From Narthecium ossifragum (taxonomy: Eukaryota; Streptophyta; Magnoliopsida; Dioscoreales; Nartheciaceae): a stretch of 64,000 nucleotides of DNA. Below the pieces are notes generated by a model. The model worked only from the letters and a program-made list of their open reading frames with translations, searched no databases and had not been told where the DNA came from. Position 1 is the stretch's first letter, and each line of letters begins with the position of its first letter. A program made the translations under genes and the position numbers. Below, in pieces: positions 22,111 through 34,316 of the stretch. The stretch lies in NCBI GenBank assembly GCA_963920575.1, contig OY986966.1:15743888-15807887 (forward strand). The letters are read 5' to 3'.

Positions 22111-22405
22111 GTTGATCACCACCACCTTCTCACGGACTTTACTGCTTCCGGCGGTGTTGTTGTCTGATTTCCTCGTGGATTCCAACGCCAATGTCATCCA
22201 TAAGAATGCCCTCCTCGCTGCTCCCAGCCTTGGCGCCACCCTCGTCTCCCATCTCCCTTCGTTCGCATCCCTGTTGGATCAAATCCTTGCCGCGGGCTTC
22301 ACTGAGGAGAACAAGAAGCGGCTCCTATCCTTGCTCCTCGCCGGCCTCCCCTCCATTGTCTCCTCCCTCGTCGTCAACGATCGGGCGGGGTCTCAAGATT
22401 TTGAG
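22111..22405 (+). pseudogene. Host gene exon 1, remainder (after Gypsy insertion)
   Basis: Begins with the right copy of the GTTGA duplication. Read in the frame set by ATG 9909 it gives about 96 further residues of Leu/Ser-rich, alpha-helical-looking sequence (LLPAVLLSDFLVDSNANV, then LLDQILAAGFTEENKKRL), with balanced composition unlike the low-complexity ORFs elsewhere. A possible donor GAG|GTTTTT lies near 22405. I do not recognise the family and find no downstream exon before the Mutator elements and the gap. The open frame to 22522 past the putative donor is probably intron. Confidence 0.5.
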
Positions 22406-22792
22406 GTTTTTGTTTTGCCGAGCATGCTTGAAATTTGGGGTTTTTGTTTTCAAGTATATGGGCTTTCGAACTTTGTTCTAATGGAAACGGTCCCACTAGA
22501 TAGATCTTGGCCATTTATTTGAATGAACGGCTAGATTTGAGTTACTGGAGGTAACTACAGGCCCCCCGAATCCTTGACGCTGAAGTTGCTTCACAACTTA
22601 ATTAGATATTTTTCCCATTATTATGTCTCTTAATTGGACGAAAGGGGATTATATACTGTCAGAAATTTAAGGGGTTTTGTGATATTTGGTATGGTTTCAT
22701 AGAACTTAACCCTAATCTTTTAAACATCCTATATATATCTCCAAACTTTAGTTCTTAATTAGCGACTAGATACATTTTACTAAATTGCCTTA
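22406..22792. other. A/T-rich DNA, possible intron of the disrupted gene
   Basis: No coding signal. Ends in the 9-bp target duplication of the next element. Confidence 0.35.
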
Positions 22793-23563
22793 GGGTACCC
22801 CTATCTGCACCACATTTTCAACTCAACACACGACATTTGCTCAACGCACCACAATCCAAATTTTAAAGCATGGTTTTTTACTCAATATACCACACCAAAT
22901 ATCAGTCCTTACCCAAACTACCCTCCTAACATTAAAACCACACACCACACTTAAAACTACCCACACCACACTTAAAACTACCCTTAACATTAAACCACTC
23001 ACCCTAACATACACTTAACCTGCCAAACCACCTAAACTACCCCTACCTCACCCTCCTGATCAACACTTGATCTTGCGCCTCTCCTATCCATTTCAAACCG
23101 GCACGTGTTAAGATTGCAATGTATGTTGAGGATGGAGTTTGAAAGCTTGTTGGATGGAGAAGGAAGAAGGCTAAGGAGTTTGAGAGCTTGTTGGATGGGG
23201 AAGAACAATGTAGGATAAGGGGAGGTTAGAAGGGATGACGAATAGTGATTTAGGTTGGAGAATGAGATTTGGAGAAAGGGCTTAGGGTTTTAGGTTTTAG
23301 GGTTCAGTGTTTGGGTTGGAGGATGAGGTTTGGAGAAAGGGTTTAGGATTTTAAGGTTTGGTGTTTGGGTTGGAGAAGGTAATGTAGTGTATGGTTTTGT
23401 GATGGAAAGTGTGAACATGGATTTAGGAGGGTTTAAGGGAGTCAATGCAACACATTTTAGAAGGGTATTTAAGTCCTTTGACATTAGGGTATTATGGGTA
23501 TAAAAAAACCCATTTGAAATTGTGGTGTGTTGACTCGAAAATGTTGTGCCAATAGCTATTGCC
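22793..23563. mobile_element. Non-autonomous Mutator-like element (MULE)
   Basis: 771 bp flanked by a perfect 9-bp duplication ATTGCCTTA (22784-22792, 23564-23572), the length typical of Mutator elements. Its ends form imperfect inverted repeats of about 43 bp (left CACCACATTTTCAACTCAAC; right, reversed, CACAACATTTTCGAGTCAAC). The inside has no transposase. It holds two diverged copies of a ~60-bp G/T-rich segment (about 23260-23390). Confidence 0.85.
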
Positions 23564-24469
23564 ATTGCCTTATTTGTCTCCCTTTTCATAAGCTTTTCTA
23601 GCCTTCTAGGCATATTTAGTACTTTTCTCCTGATAATTTTTAATTAATTAATTTGAAAATTTTTCAATGATAATTATGTAAAAAGAAACTCATTGAATAA
23701 ATAGTTGGGTTATTTGCATATGGTGGTGGCCAACATTATGACAAGGGAAAATTGTGTTTTGGTACCCTATGCTTTGACAATATGACAATCCGGTATCACC
23801 AATTATTTGATTCACCCCTAGGTACCCTAAGGTTTTCAAACCGAGCGGTTTAGTACCGAACCCCATATGCCCCCTGGGGCACTTGACGGAAACCGCTCAC
23901 GTGTCGGCTTTTAACCCCCACCCAACTCCGCCTAACATATACTAACGGTTGTGAGAGTAAGGGGGCTAGGGTTTCGATCAATTGGGAGCTAGGGTAGAGA
24001 TAGGGCTTTGATCGCCACACCTCGCCGGAGTTTTGGCCACCGATAAGCGTTCGCCGGACCTCATGTACGCTCTAATCCAATTGCCATGAGTTCCCTTAGC
24101 CTTGAATGTCATTTTTCTCGATATAATGGTGAAATTTTTGGCACCTATGGGTCCATATAGCAACGTTAGGTTTGTCGTTCTAGATTTGTTTTCGTGTGGG
24201 GATCAAACGAAGCTACATTTGTTTATGTCGGGGAACCCTTGCATCTATAGATGCATGTTTATGTCGGGAGGGGGGGGGGGGGACCATTGGCTCTGTATAG
24301 GCAATGGGGGGGGACCACTATTTGATTGCTCAAGTAGTTAAATTGGTTGTTATATTTGTTTAATAAAAGCAAGTCTCGAAATTGTTTACATGTTTGGATG
24401 CTATGCATTGTAATTGTTTGCCAAGTAAAATGGTTGTCCATGATGTATAATCATCTTATTGTTTAATTA

Positions 24470-24632
24470 CCTAATTGTTTAATCATCTAATTGTTTAATT
24501 ACCTAATTATTTAATCATCTACTGTTATGCATTTTTTAGAATTGTTATGCATTGTTTAGTGCAATACTATTATGCATTGTTTAGTATTGTTATGCATTGT
24601 TTAGTGCAGTACTGTTATGCATTGTGTAGTTC
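24470..24632. repeat. Short tandem repeats in the MULE leader
   Basis: Roughly four copies of a unit like TTGTTTAATCATCTAA, then about five of TGTTATGCATTGTTTAG, with small changes. No coding role seen. Confidence 0.6.
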
Positions 24633-24721
24633 AGTTGTTGTTATCCATGTTGTTTACTTGTCTAGTTGTATGCCTTGTGATTGTGATTAAGCCTTGTTTA
24701 CTTATTAATTGATCATACAGG

Positions 24722-25167
24722 ATGTGTTCTTTTACATTTGCAATAGCTCTACACCATGGAGGTCAGTTACATGGACCACAGTATATTGGGGGAGAGGTGA
24801 AAACCTATAAGACGTGTGATGTAGACTGTCTATCTATACTAGAATTTCAAACCATGTTACTTGATTTGGGCTACCCCAATAATGTAAAGCTTTGGTATAG
24901 GATCCCTAACGATTTCTCGATTTCTCGAGTGGATTGAGAGAGTTGACATGTGATTCACAAGTTTTGGATATAGGGAGGATAGGTCACATATTTGGGAAAG
25001 TGTATGTGTATGTGGAGCACTGCACAAATGTTGATAGTGTTGATGATGAATTTGATTTTCCAGACAATGCCAATGATGATGTTGTTGAAGCTGATGTTGA
25101 CTATGATCCTGTTGTGGAACAATCTGATGATAATGATGACATGTTGCATGCTGGGACCCATTTTTAG
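24722..25167 (+). pseudogene. MULE transposase N-terminal (PB1-like) domain
   Basis: The frame from 24722 has the marks of the plant Mutator N-terminal domain: HHGG..YIGGEVKTY, a D..S.LEF segment, LGYPNNVKLWYRIP, then (next frame) RELTCDSQVLD and VYVYVEH, followed by an Asp-rich tail. A one-base frameshift near 24920 separates the halves, and the tail frame has a stop at 25165-25167. Family match is from memory of the consensus. The DDE catalytic domain is not in the visible sequence. Confidence 0.6.
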
Positions 25168-25270
25168 TCAGCTCCCCCTGAGAAGGAGCAAGCTGTTGAG
25201 GAAAAGCCTTGGGCCAGGGAAGAGGTCAAGGGAGGAAATGTGTCTGATTATCTGCCTTCTGATGAGCTCT

Positions 25271-25470
25271 NNNNNNNNNNNNNNNNNNNNNNNNNNNNNN
25301 NNNNNNNNNNNNNNNNNNNNNNNNNNNNNNNNNNNNNNNNNNNNNNNNNNNNNNNNNNNNNNNNNNNNNNNNNNNNNNNNNNNNNNNNNNNNNNNNNNNN
25401 NNNNNNNNNNNNNNNNNNNNNNNNNNNNNNNNNNNNNNNNNNNNNNNNNNNNNNNNNNNNNNNNNNNNNN
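25271..25470. other. Assembly gap (200 N)
   Basis: Exactly 200 N, the usual placeholder for an unsized scaffold gap. Open frames crossing it are artefacts. Confidence 0.99.
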
Positions 25471-26880
25471 CGCCAGCGTCCTCGCCGGCAATCCCTTCTC
25501 TTCGGTTACTAGTTCCATCCCTTCGCTTTGGTCTAACCCTCGTGTTTTTCCCCTCACACACTATCTCTTCCGGCCCTCCCAGCATTAAGTTGGCCGTGCG
25601 GCGCCCCCGCGATCGCAGCTGACGCCACACCCTTCCTTTCCCCCACTCTTCTCTCTCTCTTCCTTCTCTCTTCCCCGGGCCTTCCCCTTCTTCCCCTGCC
25701 GGCACCGGCCCCTGCACTCGCGGCGGAGACTTCGCCGCCAGCCCGCGCCCGCGTCCCCGCTGTCGGCCCAAACCCTGCGGCTCCAGCGCCAGCCCACGCG
25801 GCTACGCTCCCCACGCTGCTTCGCGGCCTTGCCTCTCTCTTTCCTATCTTCTCCTTTCCTTCTCCGAGCTCGGCCCTTCTTCCTCGACCCCAGCACCATC
25901 GCCTCCCCCTAACGCCACCTCCCTCACAGAGAGGCACGGCCCGAAGGTCGTTGCTTACGTCAAGGCTCCGCCCAGCCCCGCCGCGCCGCTCGCCGCGACC
26001 GCAGTCGCCACCTTCGGCCCCGGTCGGCACGCCAGCCGCCTTCGCCTCGCCGGCCGCACTATTTCCCTTCCTCTTCTCTCCTTTCCCTTATCTTTCCCCA
26101 CTTGCCCGGACTCCTTCCCCTATTCCTACTCCAACTCCACCGCCACCTCTTTCCCCTCTCCGATTCCTACTCCAACTCCACCGCCACCTCTTTCCCCTCT
26201 CCGATTCCCACTCCAACTCCGCCACCGCCTTCGCTTCCTCTCCTACTTCCTCTCCAACTCTGCTGGCCACCGACTCCACCTTCCCTTCTCTCTACTTAAC
26301 CGGCCACCCTTCCTCTCTCCTCCTCCACTCTTCCTCCCCCGCGCCGGCCTCCTCCGCCGCTCCTCGTCATCGGCTCCTTGCCGCTATCGTCGCTCCAGCC
26401 CCCTTCCTCCTCTCCCGGCCTCGCCTCCGCTCCCCTCTCTCTCCCCTCCCTTCTCCTCCCTCACTGGCATCCCCCTCGCCCGCTGCCTGTCACCTGCGGC
26501 TCTCAACGCCCGTGCCGTCACCGTTGTTGCACCAGCCGCTCGGGTGTCCCGACACCCCTGCGCCCATCATCGACGCCTTGGCCTCCCTCGCGCACACCAC
26601 CTTCGCCGTGCCACAACCCCAATCGTGCCATGCGCCGAGCCATGCCCCCACCGCGTCGCGCCACCCGTGCCACGACCGTGCCGACGCCGCGCCGCGCCCA
26701 TGTCACGTCCTCGCTGCGCCAACCCCGAGTCAGGTCGCGCCAGAAGGACAAACTCTTGCCGGGACTCCCCGCCGTCATAGGCAAGGAGACCCCTTGCCGG
26801 TGATCCGTCCGCAGCGACCTGACACACGAGCGTGGACAGCTTACGAGCGAAAGGCTTGTAAGACAATAATCCAACCTTAT
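25471..26880. other. C-rich low-complexity DNA after the gap
   Basis: C+T-rich plus strand similar in style to 8567-9640, with open frames on both strands but no domain. Includes a 41-bp tandem repeat (26122-26230). The period is not a multiple of three, which argues against coding. Confidence 0.45.
26122..26230. repeat. 41-bp tandem repeat, ~2.7 copies
   Basis: Units start at 26122, 26163 and 26204 (each beginning ATTCC), with near-identical sequence rich in CCACC and CTCC. Confidence 0.8.
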
Positions 26881-27166
26881 ATAGACTAAATATTTTAGAG
26901 GTCAAAATCGAACTCGAAATTAATCATATATATGTAGCTGATCCGAATGGAATCTCAATACTTATCCTGTGTTTTTGAGGTTTTATGTCATGCGGATTGA
27001 GCGCTATTTTTAGCTTTCCTTTTATTTGTCAGCCAAAGTCCAAATATAAGTGGATATTTCATCCAATTTTCTGCAGAAATAAACCCGCCTGTTATAAGAA
27101 AGGGTAAAGGAGGGAAAAATGAACAAAAACGGCTAAGCCTTCAACCAGAATTTATGAAGAACTAGT

Positions 27167-30100
27167 CTATAATAGACCAAGATTTTTTAAGTTCCTAAGA
27201 AATGTTTCCCCTACAGGAGATCCATGCTTAACAAATACAGCTGGGTAGCCTATTGTAGCCTCCACCCAAGCCTCAAATCCATTTTGGTTATGTCCTGAGG
27301 ATTTCAAAGTCTTGCAGTAGATATTCCCTGTCCATATATGTTGCCATGAACAACCCCCTGCAAGTGGAAAATAAGCTTTAACTTCCTTCTTCCCTTTATC
27401 TAGAACTGGCACCACTAAAATCTCAGTACCAACTAAGAACTGCTGGTAAGTCAAGCTGTGAACATGCTCATCGTCTGGGTAGTGGATGAACAGATGGCGA
27501 ACAACAGGCAAGCCTTTCTCAGCAGCTTCCTGCTTAAATTTAGGAATTCAATGGTTTTAGTAGTGTTTAAAGTAAGCAATTCCCACATGTTTATACTAAA
27601 TTAAAAAAACGGAACAGAGTTTGAGACTCAGCGCTTTTGCTGTGATACCATGTTAAATCACTAATTGCCCCAAAAGCTTAAGCTGATGAGGAATTTGGAA
27701 TTTATACATTTGAATCATATTCTAACAAGTAGATATTTGTTTCCCAATAAAATGGAGCTGATTTGGTACTACTACTTGTTGAGTACGAATGCTCACCTTC
27801 ACAAGTTGGCTTCTGTAGAACTGCCAACATTTGTAAACTTTTGCGAAGCGAGCAAAATGGGCCATTGTGCTTGTATTGGAGTAGAATTGGCAGTTGGATG
27901 CTGGATTGTTGCCCTGTAGCATTCAAAAAAAAAAGAATTAAACAATTTTTGGTCGATGGGGTAGTTTCAATGTCAATTACCGCACGATTATCATGTTTGA
28001 AGCATATACAATAGGTAGTGACTTACTTCATGAGTCCGGAAAACTGTTCCAAAGGCATTCAGCTCCATCCAACGCATGAGAAGTTCTTCGCTTCGCCTGT
28101 ATCTCATCATAGCCAAATTTACGGTACAGTAGCCACCAATGTCGCTGTGATTGAATGCAAAGCCAGATAGTCCACTGCTTAGCAATCCTGTGACACTGCT
28201 CTTGATTCCATCATTGTGTTGCCAACTTACCATTTGATCACCTTCCCAAAACAACATGGCCCATTTAGGACTATCTCTAAATCCAGCTCTCATAAAGAAC
28301 ACCAAACTCTCTTCAGGATCTTCTCTACGACTATGTTTCCACTCATCTACAAACTCCCTATTGACTTTAGCCCATATCTCTGGATATCGATTGTGAGCAG
28401 CAACTGGATCTTCACCTATGTTTATATGGTAACTAGATTGATGATTTGTCCCTCAGAAATAATGAAAAGGGTGCCTAATTAGCTAACAAACCTGAGAAAA
28501 GGTTGGCATCCAAAGGTAATCCTTCACCAAAATCAGCCATCCAGCCTCTGACTCCAGAGTCCACCATTTGATGTAAGATATTCTTAAACCAATTAATGGC
28601 TGCAGGGTGTGTGAAATCTACCATTCCCACATCAAATGCAGTATTAGGTACCATGTATGTCTCACCAAGGTTGTCTTTCACTAGGATGTCCAACTTCTTC
28701 GCCTCTTCAAATAGGTTTCTGGTTTTGTTCGTCTTCGTATGGGTCTGCAAGCAGTTCAAAGCATCAAATTGCAGAAACATCAGAGTAACGGGAGAATGTA
28801 ATCACTATGACATGAAAGTTTTCGGCATCTAGAATTATTATTTAGCAAGCATGCTTTGTCTTCATGTGGTGTTATTGTATTTATCTAAGTTTAACATGTA
28901 TCCAAGTAGGATTAGAATACATTGCATGTTTCTATATACACTTCGCTTCTTGTTGAGTATATATGATTGGACTCTTGCCTTGAGAGCATCTAGTGTTTTC
29001 TCTAATCCTAGTTTTCTATTAACATCATATCTGAGCAGAGATCTTGAGTTTAAACCTTATATCGACATGTTCTTAAAAGTTCAGCTTGGTGGGCTGCTTA
29101 AACTTTTGGGACACAATATTGAGGAGTGTATACCGGAGCTAGGCAGGGATTGCAGTAAGTCATCATTTGAATGTCAGAAGTGCGAAGATCACTGACTAGT
29201 TGTCTCCATCCTGCATATCGATCAGCGTCAACTTCCCAATTCCACCAAAGTTGCGACCCAATTACTGTTTGCCTTTGGCCTACCCAATCCTGCATATTTA
29301 CTTTGAGATTTAATGGCAAGCCTGTTGAATTAATACAATATTTCATGAATCAAGCTATGATGTGAATGTGCATGTGTTATACTAGTTTTATTGCCATTGC
29401 AGTTGTTATTTGCAAGATAAACAACCTGTAACCAGAATGCTGAAATAGGGACATCAAGATATTGCAATTGATCCCAAACTCGGCAAACCGCTTCAGTACC
29501 TCCCTGCATCCCTACAACAGCGCCAGAGATGATCCAGCTTGGAAGCTTTGGAGGTCTCCCAATGGTCTCTGTAAGACATTCAATGAGGTCAACAGGTGAA
29601 TTTCCATTCAATATTCTTCCCTGAGCACCATTTCCATATATCTGCAATCAGACACCAGCAAGTGAATTTTTTGTTTAGGTTTCATCAACATGGTCCGAAG
29701 CTATGGTACTGATATCTGCAGAAAATTTGATCTACTGTATCTGGCTATTCCCTAGACTAAATTGTATCATTCAATTGACCTCTTAAAAGACCAGCAAAAA
29801 ATAAGTATTGAGTTTCAGGGGCTTTTAGAACAAGGACATCTTTGTTTTCTGCGTCTGTTAAAGAAAAAGAAAGAATGCAGTCACAGGTCAATGATCTATG
29901 ACGTAGTACCAAACTCAACAATTCAAATAACTATAAAATAGTGCAGAGCAATTAAGATTCAAGGGAAATTAAAGATCAAATCAAGGCTACCTAAACAACC
30001 TGAATTTGTACTTTATCATGCTTTGTTAGATCGAAAACTGAGTAGTTGTATCCTTCAAGGTAAAGAGACCTCATTTTTGAGGTCATGTAGAATGGCGACG

Positions 30101-31263
30101 GCGCATATGTTGTACTCCAATCACCACCTGATCTGTGAAAGAAAAGCTATGAACAACTTATAAAATCTTCAAACCAAACCATATAATTCAAATAGACTAG
30201 TATAACAACCAGTGGTTTACCTATAACTGATAAGATTAGCTGCAAAAGTAATAGGTTGATCCCCTCTTCCAATGCCTTGCTCTTGTACAAGTATGGGCAC
30301 CCTCTTTCCTTTAAACTCTACATGAGTGAATTGCTCCCCAAACCCGAAAAACCTCTCCTCTCTCTCACTAGAATAGGTGAAGAAAACCCGATTCAATTCT
30401 TTGACCATTATCACATCCTTCTCCTTTTCATTGCATTTTATAAAGCAAGCTTTTGCTTCATCTCTTTCCTCTTTAGACAGCTTATGGAAACCTCTAATGC
30501 TCAAGAAGCTTGCAATGCGTCGTCTCCGAAACTGACCAAACTTCCACTTAAAACCCTGGAAGCTTGTCGATGATCTAGAAACTGTTCCTGGGCACTGCAG
30601 ATTTAATTCTCCAAACTTAACTCGGAACCCGATTTGATTCCTATTCTTCTGATCAAACACAACCCAATACCTTGCTGCAAAAGAGGGCCTACCAGCCCTT
30701 CCATATCTGAAGATTTTTGTCCTTAAAAGAGATGCATTTCTATGAATTGAATGACTAGGCTTCTTCCTAGAAAGTATTAAACCTGAGATTAGTAACACAG
30801 GGAACTTGATTTCCTTATAAACTGGTTCTTCAGTGGAAAAAATTCCAGATAAGAAATCCTGATCCTTTGCTCTTCTCTTAATATCTGATTGATATAAGAC
30901 TCTTATTTCCTCAATAGACTGATGGTTAGAGATAAAAGAGGCATCACCATCCTTAATAGCAAAAGAGCCTCTGCTTTCCTCAACCTGAGTCTCCACTGCT
31001 GCAGCAGTGATGAAAGCCTCTCCGGGGATTGTGGACCATAAGCTTCTCTTAGGATTGGTCCTGTGTGAAACGGAGAGAGACCCACCATAGTCAGAGCTCC
31101 AACTCATCTGGAAATCCTCTCCAATTGGAAACTCATGGTGGTGTGGGAGTTTATTGGCATTAAAAGAAATGCTGCCATGGATGAATGGGAGGGACCTTGG
31201 AGAGGAGGGGAAGGGGTTGTTGATGTGCTTGTGGTGCTGCTTGGAGACCTTCAGCGGTGGCAT
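27167..31263 (-). CDS. GH31 glycosidase, plant YihQ/sulfoquinovosidase-like
   Basis: Eight exons, GT-AG introns, phases consistent: 31263-30221, 30132-30000, 29641-29426, 29289-29134, 28744-28492, 28415-28027, 27913-27797, 27529-27167 (stop TAG 27169-27167). The product is 889 residues, close to my recollection of plant homologues. Exon 1 encodes a long N-terminal beta-rich region that includes FFGFGEQFTH. The catalytic barrel follows. The nucleophile is expected at Asp587 in WMADFGEG. The acid/base is expected at Asp660 in LFWEGDQ, 73 residues on. LQDWVGQR and NHSDIGGY are further family motifs. Family 31 enzymes remove terminal alpha-linked sugars. The closest bacterial relative, YihQ, cleaves sulfoquinovose glycosides, so breakdown of plant sulfolipid sugar is plausible but unproved; ordinary alpha-glucosidase activity is the alternative. 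No clear signal peptide. No stop or frameshift, so probably functional. Confidence 0.92.
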
Positions 31264-31383
31264 GTTGGGATATGGGAAGAAGATAAGTATGGCCGCTTAG
31301 TTATCAGATTCTGAATTATTGGAGATTGGGACAAAGATTCCACACCTTTTAGATTTATCCAATAGGAAGCACATCTATGACTT

Positions 31384-31392
31384 CCATATAAA
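31384..31392 (-). promoter_or_regulatory. Candidate TATA box of the GH31 gene
   Basis: TTTATATGG on the minus strand, about 120-130 bp upstream of the start codon at 31263. An ATTGG (inverted CCAAT) lies between, near 31359-31363. Position fits a plant core promoter with a leader of under 100 bases. Confidence 0.45.
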
Positions 31393-32657
31393 GGTGGAAG
31401 GAATGATGCAAATATATTATTTATAGAGAGCTGTTCTGTTTCATGTATTTGGTACAATATAGTCCCTACATACATTGATGAATGGAGTTGCTTCCACGGC
31501 TTTCCTGTCAGTTTGGAATGAGATTAACAACTGCATATCGCTGTCTTTTAAGGTTCCTCCATGTATCTGCCCTGCTACATTGCTCTGTTACACGGCAAGA
31601 ATCTAGTCATGTCCTTGGCTTTGTTCATTATCACGCCACTTCGCATTTTTTTATAACAGAAGTGATACCAATTAGAAATTTAAATTATGAGTTATTTATT
31701 GCAGTTGATAGAAAAAAGAGTGTCCAATTGTCCCAAAAACTCAAGCCTACATGTGAAAGCATTGAATTTAATCATTTAAATAATACTTTATAGTCGGAAC
31801 CCTTAATGGGGTTCTTAATTGATTTGCACCCTTAATTTTAAAAAAGTCTTAGCAAGTATCTCACCATTTTCTTGGCCTGGTTCATTATCAGGTCATTTTA
31901 CGTTTGTGTTTCTTTCCCCTTCACATTAGAGAGTTTTGCGGTCTGTTTATGACACAAGTGATAAAACTGAAAAATTAAAAGACTTTTAGCATTGGAGTCT
32001 GCATTTAGTACAAGGTGCTTGCATGGATTTTTTACCTGTTCAAATGAGAATAAGAAATATATGACTCTCTTTAAGCTTCCTCAATGAATCTGCCCTACTT
32101 CATCCTTCTCTTTACATGGCAAGTATCTAGCCATTTCCTTGGCCCTGTTCATCCTCATGCCTTTTTTCGTTTGCTTATTAAGGTTGACATGCAACCTAGA
32201 CATTTGCAGCTATTTCACCATCTGAAAAAAATTATAATGGCCAGGAGTCTACTTTTTTACAAGAAAGAATTAACATCTATATATGTTTAAGGCTGTCTAC
32301 GCTGCATAGTGAAGGCATTCTTTAGTAGACAGGTGCTCAGTTGCTTACTTTGCTAGTTAATATGTGATCAAAGGCATTCTTTAGTAGATAGCCGTGAGCT
32401 GGGTTTTTAGTCATTCTGGCTCATCTCTTGAAAAAAAAAAGGAAGTAAAGAGGGAAAAAAAAACAGAATTCCATCAAATATCTATTATATAACAAGGAGG
32501 CAAATCTAAACCTCCTTATCAAATAACCACGTATGAAAACCATGATTTAGTTTCGGATGATATTAACTAAAGGCTCTAGTTTTAATCTACAGAGTACAAT
32601 TTCCTACCAAAATGCCTAGATTTGGTTCTGAAACGGGATTTATTTTCAAAAGCATGG
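31393..32657. other. Intergenic DNA upstream of GH31
   Basis: A/T-rich with diverged repeats: segments around 31600-31700, 31850-31930 and 32090-32180 share words such as CTTGGC(C)CTGTTCAT and CTAG(T/C)CAT, suggesting an old ~250-bp tandem duplication. No gene seen. Confidence 0.4.
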
Positions 32658-33046
32658 CATGTTTGGTTCGCACAAAAAATGAGGGACGGATTGGGAATGA
32701 AAGCCGGATGGAGTTGAGATGAGAATGAAGAGTGGAATGAGAATGATGCTGCATGTTTGGTACACACAAGAATGGGATTAGAAATCACGCTTGAAAGTGT
32801 TCGGTACACAAAAAAAGTGTGGGAATTGAATGAAAATAGGATATAAATAATCAAATTATTTTATAACCGTCATTAACCATGATTCAGTGATGAGAGAGTT
32901 CATGCTATTAAATGGGATGGCCTCATTCCCAATTTGTCATGAATGAAGCATTACATTCTCAACTTTAATGTCTAACTCAACAACCGAATGGGCTTTGACC
33001 AGGGATTTAACCATTCCATTCCGACGGTTATGTTCAACCAAACGTG
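32658..33046. repeat. hAT-type MITE-like element
   Basis: Ends are inverted: CATGTTTGGTT at left and, reversed, CACGTTTGGTT at right. An inner second copy of the left end lies near 32752. The body is purine-rich on one side with GGAATGAGAATGA-like words, common in plant hAT MITEs. I could not find an 8-bp duplication, so the borders are approximate. Confidence 0.45.
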
Positions 33047-34316
33047 TTGAAAGACGAAAGTTTTAGAATATTTGTACGCTAACAATTACACCATAGCATG
33101 GGCTCAACATTAATTGGCAGAATAATCTTGGCTAAGCTCACATCATAAGTCAGCTGTACACAGCTCTAGGTGAAAGATGAGATAAAAAGAAATTTCAAGT
33201 TAAAAATCAGGAGAATGGAAGTTTAGATATATTCTTTTATCTTACTGACTCAGCTGTGGTTAAAAGAAAGTGAAAGCCCCTGCTCTGTCACAGAAAGAAA
33301 GGGTAACAGATGCATGACTATCTCGAGGTAAATTAGTAATGAAGCTAAGAATGAGACTATCTCCCACTCGAGGTAACAGATGCATTCACTTAGCTTTAAC
33401 CAGGATATTCCATGCAGAATCATAACCTAAACCTTGAACATGATCCTAACAATGACCAATTAGTATCAAGAAAACCATTGCTACAGTGTCATTATAATCA
33501 AGGAGATCTAGACGGTCTCTATAGTCTTTATTTCTGTAGGTTTTGTTACTATCCCTAGGTATGCTAACACTACAAGGTGGCAAAATCATGTCAAGCATCT
33601 GACTCTTCTAGTTTTGGTTGGAACCTGGGTGATGACCAGGTGTCCTTAGAACCTGTAATTTGTGTTTTATACTCAGCCCTCGGGCTCAACTAATCAAACA
33701 AAAATAAAATACTCAGCACCTTTTGAGCCTGGAAACAAATATAACTCACATAATATGCAACGTTAAGGAAAATGCAGCTGTCAAATCAAGATTGAAGTGC
33801 AGCATCAAATAGGAGTTCAAGAAATGAAGCCCCTGATAGATACTGTACTCTTTGGTGCCTAAAGCCAGCTTAAAGGGCTTAATGAACGAAGACGAACAAT
33901 ATAAAGCAGACATGGACGATGTTGGGAGCAGGAGACACCCATCCATGATTAAGCCACAGCTGGCACAAGCGGTTCAGAATAGAACAGAAAGAACCTTAAA
34001 AACGTTCAAAAGAAACTACGACTCATGCAACTCATGGTAACAAGTGGCAAATCTAATATCGTGCCTCCATACACCAATGTTCCAAGAGAGTGCTGTGATA
34101 TTCAAAAGTAGTTAAAAATTCTTGGAAGACATCCCTAGGAATTTGGCTTGAACACCGCTGCGCCATCCAGAGTAATAACCATTCCCTCCCTTCTAAGCCG
34201 CAGTCTAAGAATATATTATGCCACTCAGAAGCTTCAGATGCCGAGCTCTTATCCATTAGGTAAGCATTGCATAACAATCTCCCCAACTTGTGGTGCTACC
34301 CGGAAATAAAAACTAT
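33047..34316. other. Intergenic DNA and 3' flank of the PPR gene
   Basis: No coding signal on either strand. The part nearest 34316 should include the 3' untranslated region of the PPR gene. Confidence 0.4.

Larger units (their letters stand above)
23745..25270 (+). mobile_element. Mutator-like element, 5' part, truncated by gap
   Basis: Begins GGGAAAATTGTGTTTTGGTA, a typical plant MULE end, and leads into a transposase N-terminal domain at 24722. The leader contains G-runs of 13 (24270-24282) and 8 (24306-24313) and A/T-rich minisatellites. The catalytic part and the other end are in or beyond the N gap. Confidence 0.65.

Noticed and set aside
25951..26889. 312-codon open frame after the gap
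   Set aside because: C-rich DNA with a 41-bp tandem repeat whose period breaks the reading frame; no domain.
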